From Neurospora tetraspora (lineage: Eukaryota; Ascomycota; Sordariomycetes; Sordariales; Sordariaceae), in contig NW_026944383.1 of NCBI RefSeq assembly GCF_033439725.1, positions 6,138,001 to 6,202,000 on the forward strand: a stretch of DNA of 64,000 nt, given 5' to 3'. Below the pieces are notes generated by a model, which was given only the letters and a program-made list of their open reading frames with translations, did no database searches and had not been told where the DNA came from. This document shows, piece by piece, positions 26,144 through 37,681 of the stretch. How positions within the stretch are numbered: the first letter of the stretch is position 1; each line of letters opens with the position of its first letter. A program made the position numbers and the translations under genes.

Positions 26144-28936
26144 CCATATTGATGGGCAAGGCGTGAAAAGATATTCCACCTGAGGCGCAACTTGTTAGTA
26201 AGTAATGAAGAAGGTTCTTTTGAAAGTACAACGGGCTGACTGGGGGCAAACCTTAGGCGTCTTTGTGGAGCACGATGTTGATGAGCCAGACTACACCCTC
26301 AAGCACGAGACACCGCCTCAAGTTTGGTTCCACGCAACGAGCCTAGTCCAGAATGCTATCCTGCCTCGGAATCTGAGCGAGCGTCGAATAAGTCCGCACA
26401 TTTCGAAGCCCTCAGCACAGGCCGAGTCACAGGAGGCGAGAGACTTCAAGCGACCAGGTCCAACATATGACGACGGATGGAAGACGACGAGTTTTAGATT
26501 CGTGATTGGTGGAAAGATGTGATCCGGGAATAGAGGACTCGCCGTAGGGGGAACATGGTTCGATAGGAAGCAGAAACACGACTGAAGCAGGTGATGGCGG
26601 TGATGGTACCCCAACTCTTAGACCCCAAGGCAATAGAAGACTCGAGGCGCAGTTGCTCGGATTAAAGGGCGACACTTGTGACCGTCGAGATGATTCCAAT
26701 ATTGAGTGGAGGGGATGAGCCCCATGTCAATTTCTCCTGGCTTTGCGTGAAACAGCTTTGCCCCCAAGGCACCTGGGAATTGTTGATGTACCGCTCGAAA
26801 TATTGAACCGTTATAGGAAGTTGCTGAGCATCTTTCTTGGGCTGACCTTGTTGATTAGGGCCAAGGGCTCTCGAAGGGCTCGGAAATCTCGACGGAAACA
26901 GGCGCTCAGATCAAGGTGTAGATAGTCCGAAGCCGGTCAGTCGTATACCTAGCTGAGTAGTGAGTAGTAGCCAGGACCAGCACCCAGGGGTAACGGGGTG
27001 CCCCTGGCATTAGCGCAACACCAGGAACTGCACGTCAACATAGCCGTTCCCGCATCTGCACATCAGCTCTGTGATGCCCTCGAGAGGCTCTGTGTAAGCT
27101 CTGAATCGTATCCGAGTTGGGAGGGGCAGTGATGGTGATGATAAGCGTGGCGCAGCACCAATAGTGTCCCGTCGTTGGTGGTGATAGCCGCAGAGAGTAG
27201 CACTGGCGAAGCGGCGCGGCTGTACAAGCGCGGCAATTCAGGAGCAGGACTCAATGACCATGATGCTTGATTCAAATTTAATGGTCTCGGCAGGGAAAGA
27301 CGACGTTGGTGACGACGTTGGTGACAGGAGCGAATCTCGCATGCGTGCGGTATCGACGTGGTACAAAGTCGGCCGGTTCGATGTGTCGATGCTTGTTGTT
27401 AATATCAGGAAGCCAATCAATTCCCTTCTGATACCCCACAGATGTTGTCCAATGTGATGGTGTTGGTTCTGTGAAGGATGTGATGTTGAGGAGAAAAAGC
27501 GACAAGTGGAAGGAGCCGAGGAGGAAAGGAAAGGAATCACCAGGCCTCGCTCCTCACTGGTCACCGCCCCAGGAGGTCCGGTTCGCACCTTCCCGCTCTT
27601 TAGCGCACGGCATCCGGCAACCCGCCCGTTAGCGGCTCAGGTACAGCGTGCACGTACCTGACGTTTTAGTGGAGAACCCCCTCCATTTCGGTGGGGTTTT
27701 GTTTCTTTCAGCGCTGTTGGTGTTTTGTTTCAGGCGGGCCGTGACTAACATGAATCTTCCCGTCGGTTCCCGTCATCCCGTCCCCCACCCAGGGCAGTTC
27801 GGCCTCGGACTCGTCCGGTCCCCCTCGGCACCCATCCCACCGTCATCTTCATCTCCCGCATCGGCCGACCTCATCTCCGCGTGATCAAAAACACGCCGGT
27901 CCACACACACTTCCCTCGGTCTGCTGCCGACAGGATAACACCCTCAGGAGAGGACTGACTAATCGAGCAAACCCCCAATCACTGCTGAAACGCTGCAGAC
28001 TCAGCTCTTTGCGCCAATGGAGGTCGGGGAGAGACGACTAGACGGCGTATCCGGCCTTGACAGCAGCTGCCTGATTGATAACAGAATTTCTTGGCGAGTT
28101 CTTTGAGTGTTGGTCAAGCAGTACGAGTTGCTTCATGCTGAGACTGGACCAAGTGTTGGTGCGACGCTCCTGTCAGTCAGTCTCGAGGTGGCCTTGAAGG
28201 CAGCAGCAATTCATCACTCGGCCATCATGACCGGTGTGTGAGAGACTTGGCCATGCTGCGCCCTCGCCATACCCTACGAGCCTTCCTGAAAACGTGTTAA
28301 ACGGTCATGAACGCCACCCCACAAGGCGAACAAGTGGCCTTCCCATTCTCGGGAACCACGCCAAGCGAATGGGGCCAGAGGAAGGTATCCAGATAAGCAT
28401 TTGGATTTGTGCTACGGAACACGCCCGTGGTTGACACTGACATCCATGGCCAAAGTCTCTTATTCGTCAGTGAGGCCTACGGGCCAGTCCAGTCGGCATC
28501 GAGTAAAGAAATGCGGCCGAGTCCTGTCATCTGTTCGCGGGGAAATTCTGGGAACACAGCAATTTACAGAGGCCCGGACTATCGATAAAATCGCTGCCCT
28601 GACGCCGGTCGCCGCTGCTGTGTAAATCCACAAACTCGTCCGTTGCTACCCATCAAGCTGAATGGGTAGCCCTATGCACGGTTCGCCATGTATGAGTGAG
28701 TGCTGCCCCAAACACTGACCTGAGCCTTAGCTGGTTGGACGGCTGGCCCCAAGCAGTGTGCATTTTGCTACCTTTCTATTGCTCCCTCGAACCATGCTGT
28801 GCATTCTCTACTCATACCAAAAGTGGTATGCGTAATCTGGCTGTGTCGTAGGTTACCATTTGGGGGTCGGGAATGCTGCAAAGGACGACGTCGTCCTCGG
28901 CCTTTGGGCGGGTAGGTATGATGCGGGCTGCAACGC
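26144..28936. other. Intergenic region without supported genes
   Basis: Short, mutually overlapping frames only. A small repeat GACGTTGGTGAC occurs twice near 27300-27325. Nothing else of note until the hairpin that starts at 28937. Confidence 0.45.
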
Positions 28937-29070
28937 TACTCGTCGGTTAGGTTGGTGGAGTCCACCCTCTGGGGGCCTCGCTTACACAAGCCAACCGACT
29001 CTCATTTCTCAAAGGGACGATGAGAGTCGGTTGGCTTGGCTGTGGACTCCACCAACCTAACCGACGAGTA
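28937..29070. repeat. Long near-perfect hairpin (nested inverted repeats)
   Basis: Outer arms 28937-28965 and 29042-29070 are exact reverse complements over 29 bases. Inner arms 28988-29005 and 29020-29037 are exact over 18 bases. The terminal loop is 14 bases (29006-29019); the bulge is 22 bases on the left and 4 on the right. A transcript from either strand would fold into a 47-bp stem. It could be a small-RNA precursor, a fold-back element, or the product of a template-switch mutation. No ORF is associated with it. Confidence 0.85.
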
Positions 29071-29941
29071 CCGTAGGTCTATTTGAGTTACTGAAGGGGG
29101 GCCGAAATAGAAGCTTGCAGCCCTGTTGGCCAATGGCAGGGCATCACCACCCTGGACCCTAGGGCAGATCTTGGGATGGCTCAAGGGGACCAGGGTTGCA
29201 GGGTCGAGTTGACCGGAGATGCTTTGGAATGATCCCCAAACAACATCCAACAGAGAGGATGCTGAGTCTGGACAACAACCACCTGGGGTGCCAGTCGAGG
29301 CACTATCTATGGCCAACATGGATGTTGACCCGCGGATGTCACATTCTCATCCCTTGCCCGCGGATAACTTCCTGGACGGATACAGACACCAACACCATTC
29401 CTCGCTGAACTCGGCACTCTGTAAAAAAACTACTACGCATCCACGATGAGAACGAGTGAAAGATGGTAGAGTATGACGTGCGTGACCACGCCACACTCGG
29501 CACAGGAACTCCTCCATGTTACTCTACCCGTCTCTCAGGCGTCCATTACTTCTAGGTGCCCCCTTTGCAAGTGCGAAGACCAACCCAACCATGCGGGTCA
29601 GCCGTAATCTGTACGGGTCGTACAACACACATCGACAAAGGTCCCAGGCCCCAGCATTCCGATGCTACCGTCAGGGCGGCCACTTGCGAATATTATCACT
29701 CGCCTCCCCATGCCTCTTCTTTTTGTTTTGTCTTTTGGCCCAAGGTTCTTCGCCTTCTTGCTGGTGTCATCATACCGTTGGCTGAGAGTTCCATAACTGC
29801 AAAGCAGAAAACGACACCTTTCGGCACCGACAAGTTTTATCACTCCGCTTCACCCTTCACACGCCATGTACAAAGACAAATTCACATTTCCACCCTAGTC
29901 CTTTCCCTTTCTTCCGTTATGCCCGGGAGGCTCCGGCCAAG
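29071..29941. promoter_or_regulatory. Upstream region of the 1017-aa orphan gene
   Basis: No supported gene. The last 120 bases before the ATG at 29942 are CT-rich, as is usual for leaders here. A short out-of-frame upstream ATG lies at 29920 and overlaps the main start. Confidence 0.4.
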
Positions 29942-32900
29942 ATGCTGTCAAAGCCGGGATCCACAATCCGAAAGCTCGTCTCTCCACGGAAGACCCTGTT
30001 TGTCGAGGAATACGAGGGCTCTTACTTTCACCACGACGATGAAGGCTACAGGTCGGTCTACAGAGAGCTTAAAATGAGGTCATGGGGTCTTCGAAGGGGT
30101 TCAAAGCCTGACCTCGATGTCCCGAAGAAAGAGGACCTTCACAAGATACTCACAATTATCCCACCCTTTCCCGACACTCCGCTCTCATCAAGGTCTTCTT
30201 TGTCCAGCTGCGGCTATAGCACAGACCACACCAGTCCTCAATGTTCTTCCCGGCGTGTCGGAGGCCAAAGTCCTCAGAGGAGTCCACTTCTTTGTCCTGA
30301 ACACCTCGAGCACCAGCCACAGCAAGCCCGAGGGAGAAGCCAACCCTCCAGCACGACACCGGGAACGCCTCCCAGAACACCAAGTACACAAGAGTTACAC
30401 CAAATTATTCTTCTGCCGCCTTCACCTCCCCTGCAACAAGACGAGCCGAACCGGGATTATACGATTCGTCGACCAAGTATTACCTTGACTGGCCTGGGGA
30501 TCAACCATCAATCTATATCTGCAGAGGAGATTGCCGAAGGCTATACCGGCTCACGAGAGCAACATCGTTCACCAAGCAATGGATATTCGAACGACATCCA
30601 GCAGCTCATTCCGGAGATGGATAGGGCATTCCAGCCACAACGGTCCCCGATCGAAATAAAGCTGCCGTTACCGGCGCTTGTGATCCCGCCGACGACATAT
30701 TACTCGGCAAATCACACAAAGCCTTTGACGCCTGCAGATACTCCCTCCCAATGGAATAAAGCGCGGAGAAGAAGTCAGGCGTCATTGCAATCCTTCACAC
30801 AGCCTTCCAAAAGGTCTTTCTTGCTCACAAGCCCGGCAAGGTTTGCTTCGGCCAGCAGGACAAAGAGAAAGAAGTCAAAGAAATCCCAAAGGCGGCCGCG
30901 CATAGTCAGCACACAGGTATCAAGATGGGCACTACCAGACACTGCCCGAAATTTATTCGAACGTTTCAACCCTATCGAAGCTAATGAGGTGCTGCCGGAG
31001 AGCGTCTTGCAGGAAATAATGGACCGAGCTTGTCTAGCCCAGTCAGCGATGAATGATGGAGTGACGGCAACCGGTCAAGAAGGTGATCAAACGTCTCAGC
31101 AGCCCATTACGCCTGTCGAACCGTTCCACCTAGACGACTTGCCGACACGGATTGACAATGCCGGCGTGAGCTTGACTGTCACTTCGGCAACTCCTCCACT
31201 TGAGACGGCACGACCGTCTTTATCTGATCACGGCGAGATCACCAGAGACGACTGCGCAACACCAAAGCAGCAGTTGCAAGAAGATGGACAGAAACAGAAC
31301 CGGCCGAGAAGTCCTCCCGTCGCCTTGGCGGAGGATGGAAAGGAACACAGCCTACCCATTATGTTTCGCCTCGAAGAAGAAGAAGCACAACAACCTCCAA
31401 AGCCCCCGAGTGTCGCCCATCTTACACCTTCCACTACCGGTCCCATCAGGCCCGTACCGCGGCGCACTCCGTCCAGGCAACTACCTCCTCTTCCGACCAT
31501 TCCTGAGGGCATCACCAGTTCGATGTTGACACCTACGTCTACCTCATCACCTGGATTTGGCTCCGATGCCAACAATGACGACTTTATCTTCCTCAAAGGC
31601 ACCCCATACACTTGGACAATGCCATCCTTCCGTCACGGACCAATCCGATTACCCAAACCCGAGCCTCCCATCAACCTGCTCGCCGCCAATGCTGAATATG
31701 GTCTTGACTGGGTAGCCTTCCAAATCTCGATAGGAAGCGGTATCGGCGACTTCGACAGTGACCCCCTTGACTACTCGCGGCCTTCGGATGCTGAGCTTAA
31801 TGAGCGCGACGACATTATTGCCTGGTTCTCCGGTTTCGGGTTCGATGGGTATGGTGCATTGAGGACCTTTCCGACCGCCGACGAGGAGATCGAGCTCATG
31901 AAGCACAGACAAGAAAATGCCCCTTTGCATACGCATTCCGCGAGTTCTGGTAGCCCCTTGAACATGGGTAGACGAGAACCTCCAGACAGCGGCAGCAGAG
32001 GCAGAGTACCAACCGGGAACGCACTTCGTCGGATTCAGCATTTGCAAGCATACGACTGGGACCGAAAACATTCCCATGAGCGGTCGGCGAGCGTCAATGG
32101 TCATCTTCCTCTCCATGCCCCTGCAACTCACATTGCTGCTCATCAGATGCAGCAACAACAACAACAACAACACTATCTGCCCTGGATATCACGAGAGACA
32201 CCTTCCTCAACCTGGCCTATCGAACGTCAATCAAGGGACCATCTCGAGAAGCCTACAACCAACACTCCCTATGGTCACGCTCACAGCCAAAGTTGGAGTT
32301 ACTCGCTGTCACCTTTCCAAGCGCCAACATCCAATCCCACCGTTCGCCGGGATCATAGCCGCGGTCGCAGTCAAAGCGATGCCGCCAACAACAACAACAC
32401 CAACACCAACAACACCCTGGTTCCAACATCAATCAACCGCAATCAATCACCAACGCTGCGAACGTCAACACCAACAAAGACTTTAACATCCCGGCTCCAG
32501 CCATCACACACTCAAAGACCCGGGACGCCACAACATCAAATCCAACAACAATACTCCCTTGCACTAACATCATCCTCACTATTCTCATCACCAACCATCC
32601 AACGATCCGAATCCCCCTTTCTCCCAGGAGGTTTTGCTTTCCAATACGAGCAACAAACGGTTATTCCATCGTCGATTGTCCCAACAACCCAACAACATCA
32701 ACAAGCACCACCACCACATTCACAGCCGACAAAGCAAACAGCCAAGAAAATCTCCCAAGCAATCGATGCGGCCCGCGCCCGCACTTGGCAGCAAGGGTCT
32801 CAAGGACCTCGCCACCGCCGCGCCGACTCGCAAGAAAGTATAAAAAGTCTGCCGCAGAGCCCGGCGCTCAACATGGTGGTTTCAAGGGACGTGAATGGCC

Positions 32901-32995
32901 AGGAGTACGTGATCCCGATGGGGTTCAATTTGGATCATGACTTGGGGGATTTCCTCAAGTGGGAGGCGGAGCATGTTGCGTTGGGGATTGATTGA
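29942..32995 (+). CDS. Large disordered protein, function unknown
   Basis: One uninterrupted 1017-aa frame starting MLSKPGSTIRKLVSPRK. I recognise no catalytic domain. Visible features: a fairly ordered N-terminus (VEEYEGSYFHHDDEGY); long Ser/Pro/Gln/Thr-rich disordered tracts; a basic cluster about 305-320 (RTKRKKSKKSQRRPR) that would serve as a nuclear localisation signal, followed by a helical-looking segment ARNLFERFNPIEANEVLPES; a compact hydrophobic block about 550-640 (GTPYTWTMPSFRHGPIRL, GLDWVAFQISIGSG, DDIIAWFSGFGFDGYG), probably the conserved core; a poly-Gln run near 735 and an Asn/Thr repeat near 817; and an ordered C-terminus (YVIPMGFNLDHDLGDFLKW). A nuclear scaffold or regulatory role is a guess from composition only. 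Confidence 0.85.
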   Translation: MLSKPGSTIRKLVSPRKTLFVEEYEGSYFHHDDEGYRSVYRELKMRSWGLRRGSKPDLDVPKKEDLHKILTIIPPFPDTPLSSRSSLSSCGYSTDHTSPQCSSRRVGGQSPQRSPLLCPEHLEHQPQQARGRSQPSSTTPGTPPRTPSTQELHQIILLPPSPPLQQDEPNRDYTIRRPSITLTGLGINHQSISAEEIAEGYTGSREQHRSPSNGYSNDIQQLIPEMDRAFQPQRSPIEIKLPLPALVIPPTTYYSANHTKPLTPADTPSQWNKARRRSQASLQSFTQPSKRSFLLTSPARFASASRTKRKKSKKSQRRPRIVSTQVSRWALPDTARNLFERFNPIEANEVLPESVLQEIMDRACLAQSAMNDGVTATGQEGDQTSQQPITPVEPFHLDDLPTRIDNAGVSLTVTSATPPLETARPSLSDHGEITRDDCATPKQQLQEDGQKQNRPRSPPVALAEDGKEHSLPIMFRLEEEEAQQPPKPPSVAHLTPSTTGPIRPVPRRTPSRQLPPLPTIPEGITSSMLTPTSTSSPGFGSDANNDDFIFLKGTPYTWTMPSFRHGPIRLPKPEPPINLLAANAEYGLDWVAFQISIGSGIGDFDSDPLDYSRPSDAELNERDDIIAWFSGFGFDGYGALRTFPTADEEIELMKHRQENAPLHTHSASSGSPLNMGRREPPDSGSRGRVPTGNALRRIQHLQAYDWDRKHSHERSASVNGHLPLHAPATHIAAHQMQQQQQQQHYLPWISRETPSSTWPIERQSRDHLEKPTTNTPYGHAHSQSWSYSLSPFQAPTSNPTVRRDHSRGRSQSDAANNNNTNTNNTLVPTSINRNQSPTLRTSTPTKTLTSRLQPSHTQRPGTPQHQIQQQYSLALTSSSLFSSPTIQRSESPFLPGGFAFQYEQQTVIPSSIVPTTQQHQQAPPPHSQPTKQTAKKISQAIDAARARTWQQGSQGPRHRRADSQESIKSLPQSPALNMVVSRDVNGQEYVIPMGFNLDHDLGDFLKWEAEHVALGID

Positions 32996-35443
32996 TTCAT
33001 TGATCGGCTGATTGTTTGCATGGAGTTGATTGTTGTTGAAGGGGTTGGAATGTTGAGGGAAAGGAAAAAGGAAATACGAGTTACTAGGGGGCAAACTGAA
33101 CTAATGGCGTTGAGTCGTTTCTGGTTTGGGTCCAAGGTCTTTTTTTTACGCATCTTTCTGTTACTTTCTTTTACGATACCACTTTTTAGTTGATCTATAT
33201 CATGGCGAAAATAATTTTCCTCTTCAACAGCAACGATTGAAATGATTTCTTGTTGAGTGTACATGCTGTGTGGACTATCTCGCTTACACAGTAGTCAACA
33301 AGGACTCTGAATATCAACATCACTGTCGCAAAAAACACACCATGCGCACATCATTCACCTCAGACATCCATCTACCTCATTTATTTCTCAGCAAAAATCG
33401 ATCGTTCTACCGACCATGTAGGCCAGGGGCACCCGACATATACGGATGAGAAGGTTCAACCTGAGTCACGACTCCCATGAGGCGATGCCACAAGGCACAA
33501 GTCGTTCCGCACCCTTCATAGGAATCCATGCCACAAAGCTTTAAATGAGGCGAAAGACGAGCAGTACCTGCATCACTCCAAGGCCCTACATCATCTTCAT
33601 ATTGTCAGGACCAAGCAATATGGACAGGCTTGCCTCATGGTTGCCTGCACGGTCGGCCGCACTTGCTTAGGTACTTGGCCCACGATGTGGGAAGGAAGCA
33701 GTTGATATGTAGAAGGCACATCCTGCTGGGAGAAGGAGGCTGCCCACCCAGTTGCAGGCACAGAAGGAAGCGAGCCACCGCATCACGAAGGGGAAGGAGG
33801 TCAGTGCTGTCAAGGAAGGAACGAAACTATTCCCACAGATAAGCCAGACGGCTGCTTCGAAGTTTGGTGGGCAACGAGACGGGGAATCGTGTTCATAACC
33901 AAGTCCCCCCCAGCCAAAAGGCTGGTTCCTTTTTCTTCTCAGAACGGAATCAACCACATTACCAAGTCTCTGACCTCCGCACTTTGTTGCATTACATATA
34001 TCTTATATCTTGATGTGGAGAAATGGTCTAATGTTGGTCGTGCTGCACTCGATTTGTCTCCTTCGTCGATGACTACCTGCCAAAGAAAGCCAAGTAAGTC
34101 AACCTGAAGTTGCCTATTCATATTGCTCCGGATTCTGAAGGCAGATGCTGATCGATACTTCGAGCCAGGAACACTGCAGGAGATGAAAGTGTAGCTGCTG
34201 ATGAGGGAACATCGACTTCCCCAAGCTCCCGCAGGCAAGTGCCATGAACCGTCGATGCGTCCAACCGGCGTGTGCTCGTCTTTTAAGGATAGCCATTGTT
34301 GGACTTCCGTCGGGCAAGGAGTTGGCTCAATCATCTTTATCACAACCAAGTCATATCCATCCATCGCCGCTCGCAGCGTTTCCACGCATCAGCTACGGAT
34401 GGATGGATTTCATGCTGTGTCTCTTTCAGATCCTCCTCCTTCCTCCATCCCAATATTTCGATGCGAGTGAAGGCCCACCAAAGCCGTCTCACGCCCTCCC
34501 GCACCTTCCATCCCATCTCAACCCTCGCTCCTTCCCTAACTGACCGACCAACCTGCCCTCCCTCGCTCCTTCCCTCTTTACCATCCGGTATTTAACCCCC
34601 CGCCCCGCGCCTTCCTTCCACCTCAAACAGACAATCAGAAACAGTCACCCGACTGCCGAGTTTCCAAGTGGGCAACCACACAGCTCGGCTCGAGGCGTGC
34701 CGCGTTCGATTCCCGGACAAAGCACTTGACAAAAAGATATTTTCTGTATACCGCGCCGATTTGTAAGCGAGACGGCACCCAATGTTCCCGCTCAATGTTG
34801 AGCGAGGACGGATGTCATTCCAGTGCAGCAGGAAGAGCTTACCGTGGTGTAAGATGCTGTCCCTGGCCGCTCCTTGAGTGGACCTGGACTGTCCCGTGAC
34901 CCAATGATAAGTCGCGTATGCAGTCATATCTAAGAGACCTTGTCAATAGTACTCAGAAGGCACGGTATTCTTCAGACTCTCGAGATTGAGTACCCGTGAT
35001 TGGTGCGAAACATTCGAGGGAATGGGTACAGGGACCGAACTGGGGGGAAGAATAAAGATCGTGCTTAGTCGGGTTTCTGGATTGTCTCCTATTTTTTTTC
35101 GAGTTTTTTTTGCTCGTGCATTTTAGATAATAAGGTTGAAATTGGTGGTTGCTGCTGAGATCGCCCTGTAGTTCCTTCTGCCAGAGATGTTAACGCTTGT
35201 GATGTCGTGATGCAGTGTGGTTCATTAGGAGGGAGGGATGATAGCTCGGACTGATATCACGGTAAGCAGTGCACATTTACCTCGCGATGGAACCGTCACG
35301 AGATGAACAAGGTTCTGCTTCCGATGCGCAACTCACAAATATAATATCACCAGATCTTGCGACAATTGATAATGCTCAACAAAGTACAGGTAACCTCGAG
35401 TTGACTGTTACCACGCGTCAGTAACACTTGATGTCTACGAACC
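32996..35443. other. Intergenic region without supported genes
   Basis: Between the 1017-aa gene (+) and the stop of Rad1 (-). The short open frames have no coding character. A GTTCGATTC box near 34710 looks like a tRNA T arm, but the surrounding bases do not fold into a tRNA. Confidence 0.45.
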
Positions 35444-36577
35444 TCATGCCTCACCCATATCAACATCATCACCCTCCCCTTCGGTATCACTCTCCTCATC
35501 CCCATCCGTCGCATACGGCACAAACCGAAAGTCCAAGAAACTCAACCCAGCTCCTCCTCCCGGAACCCCCCCGCCCGCACCACCAACCCCTTCCACCTCC
35601 ACCATAAACTGCATGCTCAACACTCCCTGCCCATCGCCCCTCAAGCTGACCTTGCTCGCAATCCTCATCGCCTCCGTCGCCGCCTTGATCGTGTCAAACT
35701 TGAACGTCTGGCTCCATCTCCTCTCGCCTTTAGCCCGATCCACCGCCCTCACCGAGAACGTCTCCAACAGATCCCTTCCGCGCTTGAAATCCACCGTGCT
35801 CTCCACCCCCGGCGCTCCCGCACCACTGTGGCTTCCGGACGTCCTGAACCGCAGATACGGCTCCTTGCGTGAGACCACGATCGTCAGCCGCTCGGGACTG
35901 ATGCTGCCCACCTCCGCCAGCGCGTCGAGCAGGTAGCGCGCCTGCATGATCACCTTGAAGGACAAGTCGTCGACGTCAAAGGGGATGTCCTCGGGCATCT
36001 CGGGGAGGTAGGTGGTTAAGTTGCAGGTCGTCTTGACGCCGGCTTCTTCGAGGATGATGCTGAACGGTCCGCCGTCGGAGGGGTAGCTGAGGATGCAAGT
36101 GCCGTTGGAAGAGGAGGCGGATCCGCCGCCGTGGAGAGTTTGGTGGCTGAAGGCGTCTGAACCATTACCGCCGCGGTGCTGGTGATTCAGGCGTGGGTTG
36201 CCGCGCACGAGGGGGTCGATGTCGGAACGGGCTTGGCGGGCGGCGACGTCGGCGACGCCGAAGATTTGGAGGGTCTCGAGGAAGGCGGGGAGGGAGATTT
36301 GGAAGGAGACGGGCTCGGGGTCGTCGGCGGCGTCGTCGTCGTTGTCATGGGCTGAAGGGAGGTTGGTGGTGTAGCTGGCGAAGAGGTTCTTGTTCCAATG
36401 GGCAGCGCCTTGCATGACGCGGGCGTGGTCGGCGCCGAATCTGAGACCCTCGGGCGTGATTTCGACGTGGATTTTGTTGGTGAAGCCGATCGCTTTGAGG
36501 AGCTGGTAGAGCGGGCGCGTGGAGCTGGCGACTGCCCTGAACAAGGGAGGGCCGGCGTCTTGAGTTGGTTGTGACAT
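35444..36577 (-). CDS. rad1: Rad1 homologue, 9-1-1 DNA-damage checkpoint clamp
   Basis: Intronless, 377 aa. It matches the Rad1/Rec1/Rad17 family, the PCNA-like subunit that forms the heterotrimeric 9-1-1 clamp with Rad9 and Hus1 and is loaded at damaged DNA in the nucleus to activate ATR/Mec1-type kinase. Family marks are the N-terminal FRAVASSTRPLYQLLKAIGF, ITPEGLRFGADHARVMQGAA, a central EEAGVKTTCNLTTYLPE, SFKVIMQARYLLDALAEVG, SPERLTIVVSRKEPYLRFRT and the C-terminal SFLDFRFVPYATD followed by an acidic tail (DEESDTEGEGDDVDMGEA). A His/Gly/Ser-rich insertion (about 125-155) is disordered. It lies 195 bases downstream of OST5 on the same strand. Confidence 0.9.
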   Translation of the reverse strand: MSQPTQDAGPPLFRAVASSTRPLYQLLKAIGFTNKIHVEITPEGLRFGADHARVMQGAAHWNKNLFASYTTNLPSAHDNDDDAADDPEPVSFQISLPAFLETLQIFGVADVAARQARSDIDPLVRGNPRLNHQHRGGNGSDAFSHQTLHGGGSASSSNGTCILSYPSDGGPFSIILEEAGVKTTCNLTTYLPEMPEDIPFDVDDLSFKVIMQARYLLDALAEVGSISPERLTIVVSRKEPYLRFRTSGSHSGAGAPGVESTVDFKRGRDLLETFSVRAVDRAKGERRWSQTFKFDTIKAATEAMRIASKVSLRGDGQGVLSMQFMVEVEGVGGAGGGVPGGGAGLSFLDFRFVPYATDGDEESDTEGEGDDVDMGEA

Positions 36578-36772
36578 GTTGCTGGCTGGAAAATGACCTC
36601 GAAGATCTATGTATAATAAGCGTAAAAGGAAAGATGGCGTGTGATGCGTGTGATGTTCAGAACTCGGCTTGCTTTTTGGTATATGACTCTATGTATTGTA
36701 CAGAATCTCGCGGGGTCCGTAGTGCGAGAAGACTGCTCTCTTCTGTTTTTTGATCTCCAGGGTATCTCAGTA

Positions 36773-37183
36773 TTAAACGTAAACTCCGACCGCGCAGAAC
36801 ATGTAAACAACGCCAAATCTGCGCCCAAAATTGGTCAGCGTTGAAGTTCAGGATAAAAGAGTGGTTGGATTGTAAAATGAATGGTCGAGTGGACACAGTC
36901 GAAGCACAACGGGGACGTACGCAAAGGCCAAAGAAGCCGGGATGCCCAAGAGAGGCAGATTGACGATGGACCGGTCTAGGAGGTGGTTTCTGGTTAGCAC
37001 AAGGTCAAATTGGGAGGTGTCCAGGCTGAAATAAAATCACATACTGAGAGTAAAAGCGCCGGTCAAGGTAAAGCCGATGAGGAGGAGGAGGAACGCAACG
37101 AAGAATTGGCTGCCTTTGCCAACAGTGGGAAGAAACGGGCTGCCAGACGCGGCGTGCCAGACCTCGAGCAGTGGTGAATCCAT
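36773..37183 (-). CDS. ost5: OST5 subunit of oligosaccharyltransferase
   Basis: Small three-exon gene (minus strand exons 37183-37045, 36975-36921, 36818-36773) giving 79 aa, easy to miss because two exons are 55 and 46 nt. Donors are GTATGT and GTACGT; acceptors are CTAG and GCAG; phases 1 and 2 join cleanly. The product (MDSPLLEVWHAASGSPFLPT...) has two TM segments, FFVAFLLLLIGFTLTGAF and VNLPLLGIPASLAFAFGVVY, and ends in VGVYV. That fits the OST5/TMEM258 family, ER membrane subunits of the complex that transfers glycans to Asn in nascent proteins. Length matches yeast Ost5 (about 86 aa). The upstream 498 bases are shared with the divergent GCN5 gene. Confidence 0.88.
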
Positions 37184-37681
37184 TTAGCCTGGGGAGCAAT
37201 TGGTTGCGGATAGTAGAAGATTGTACAATTCAAGCTAAGCTCAAGATCTGGACATCCAGGGCACGCAAGAATCAAGACCGAGGACAGGAAATGTTGGTGC
37301 AATGGATTGAGATTCGACAGGAGTTCGAGAGAGCTTCCCCAGATCCAACTGAAGCTCCAGCACAGATCGGGACCTGACAGTGGACAGCAGAGGGACGACA
37401 CCAGACGCTGCAGTGTGGTGAACGTGTTCGGAGCTGAAACGGTTTAGCGTCGACCGAGCTTGGTCCCGCCCGCGAATCTTAACCCCTGTTAGTCAGCCCT
37501 GCTGTTTCCACCTTGACGGAATGGTCCACTTCCTCCTGCTCCCGCTCCGCAACCACCGCTCCACCACACGTCTCCCGACGCGGTCACACTACGACAACGG
37601 ACGTCAATCAACCATCGTCAATCATCGATTCATCAATCGCGAACACATCCAAGCATCGATCGGTCCTCAGCCGAGGCGGAT
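37184..37681. promoter_or_regulatory. Bidirectional promoter OST5 / GCN5
   Basis: 498 bases between divergent start codons. The sequence is CT-rich toward GCN5 and no consensus TATA is seen. By position it should carry both promoters and leaders. Confidence 0.5.
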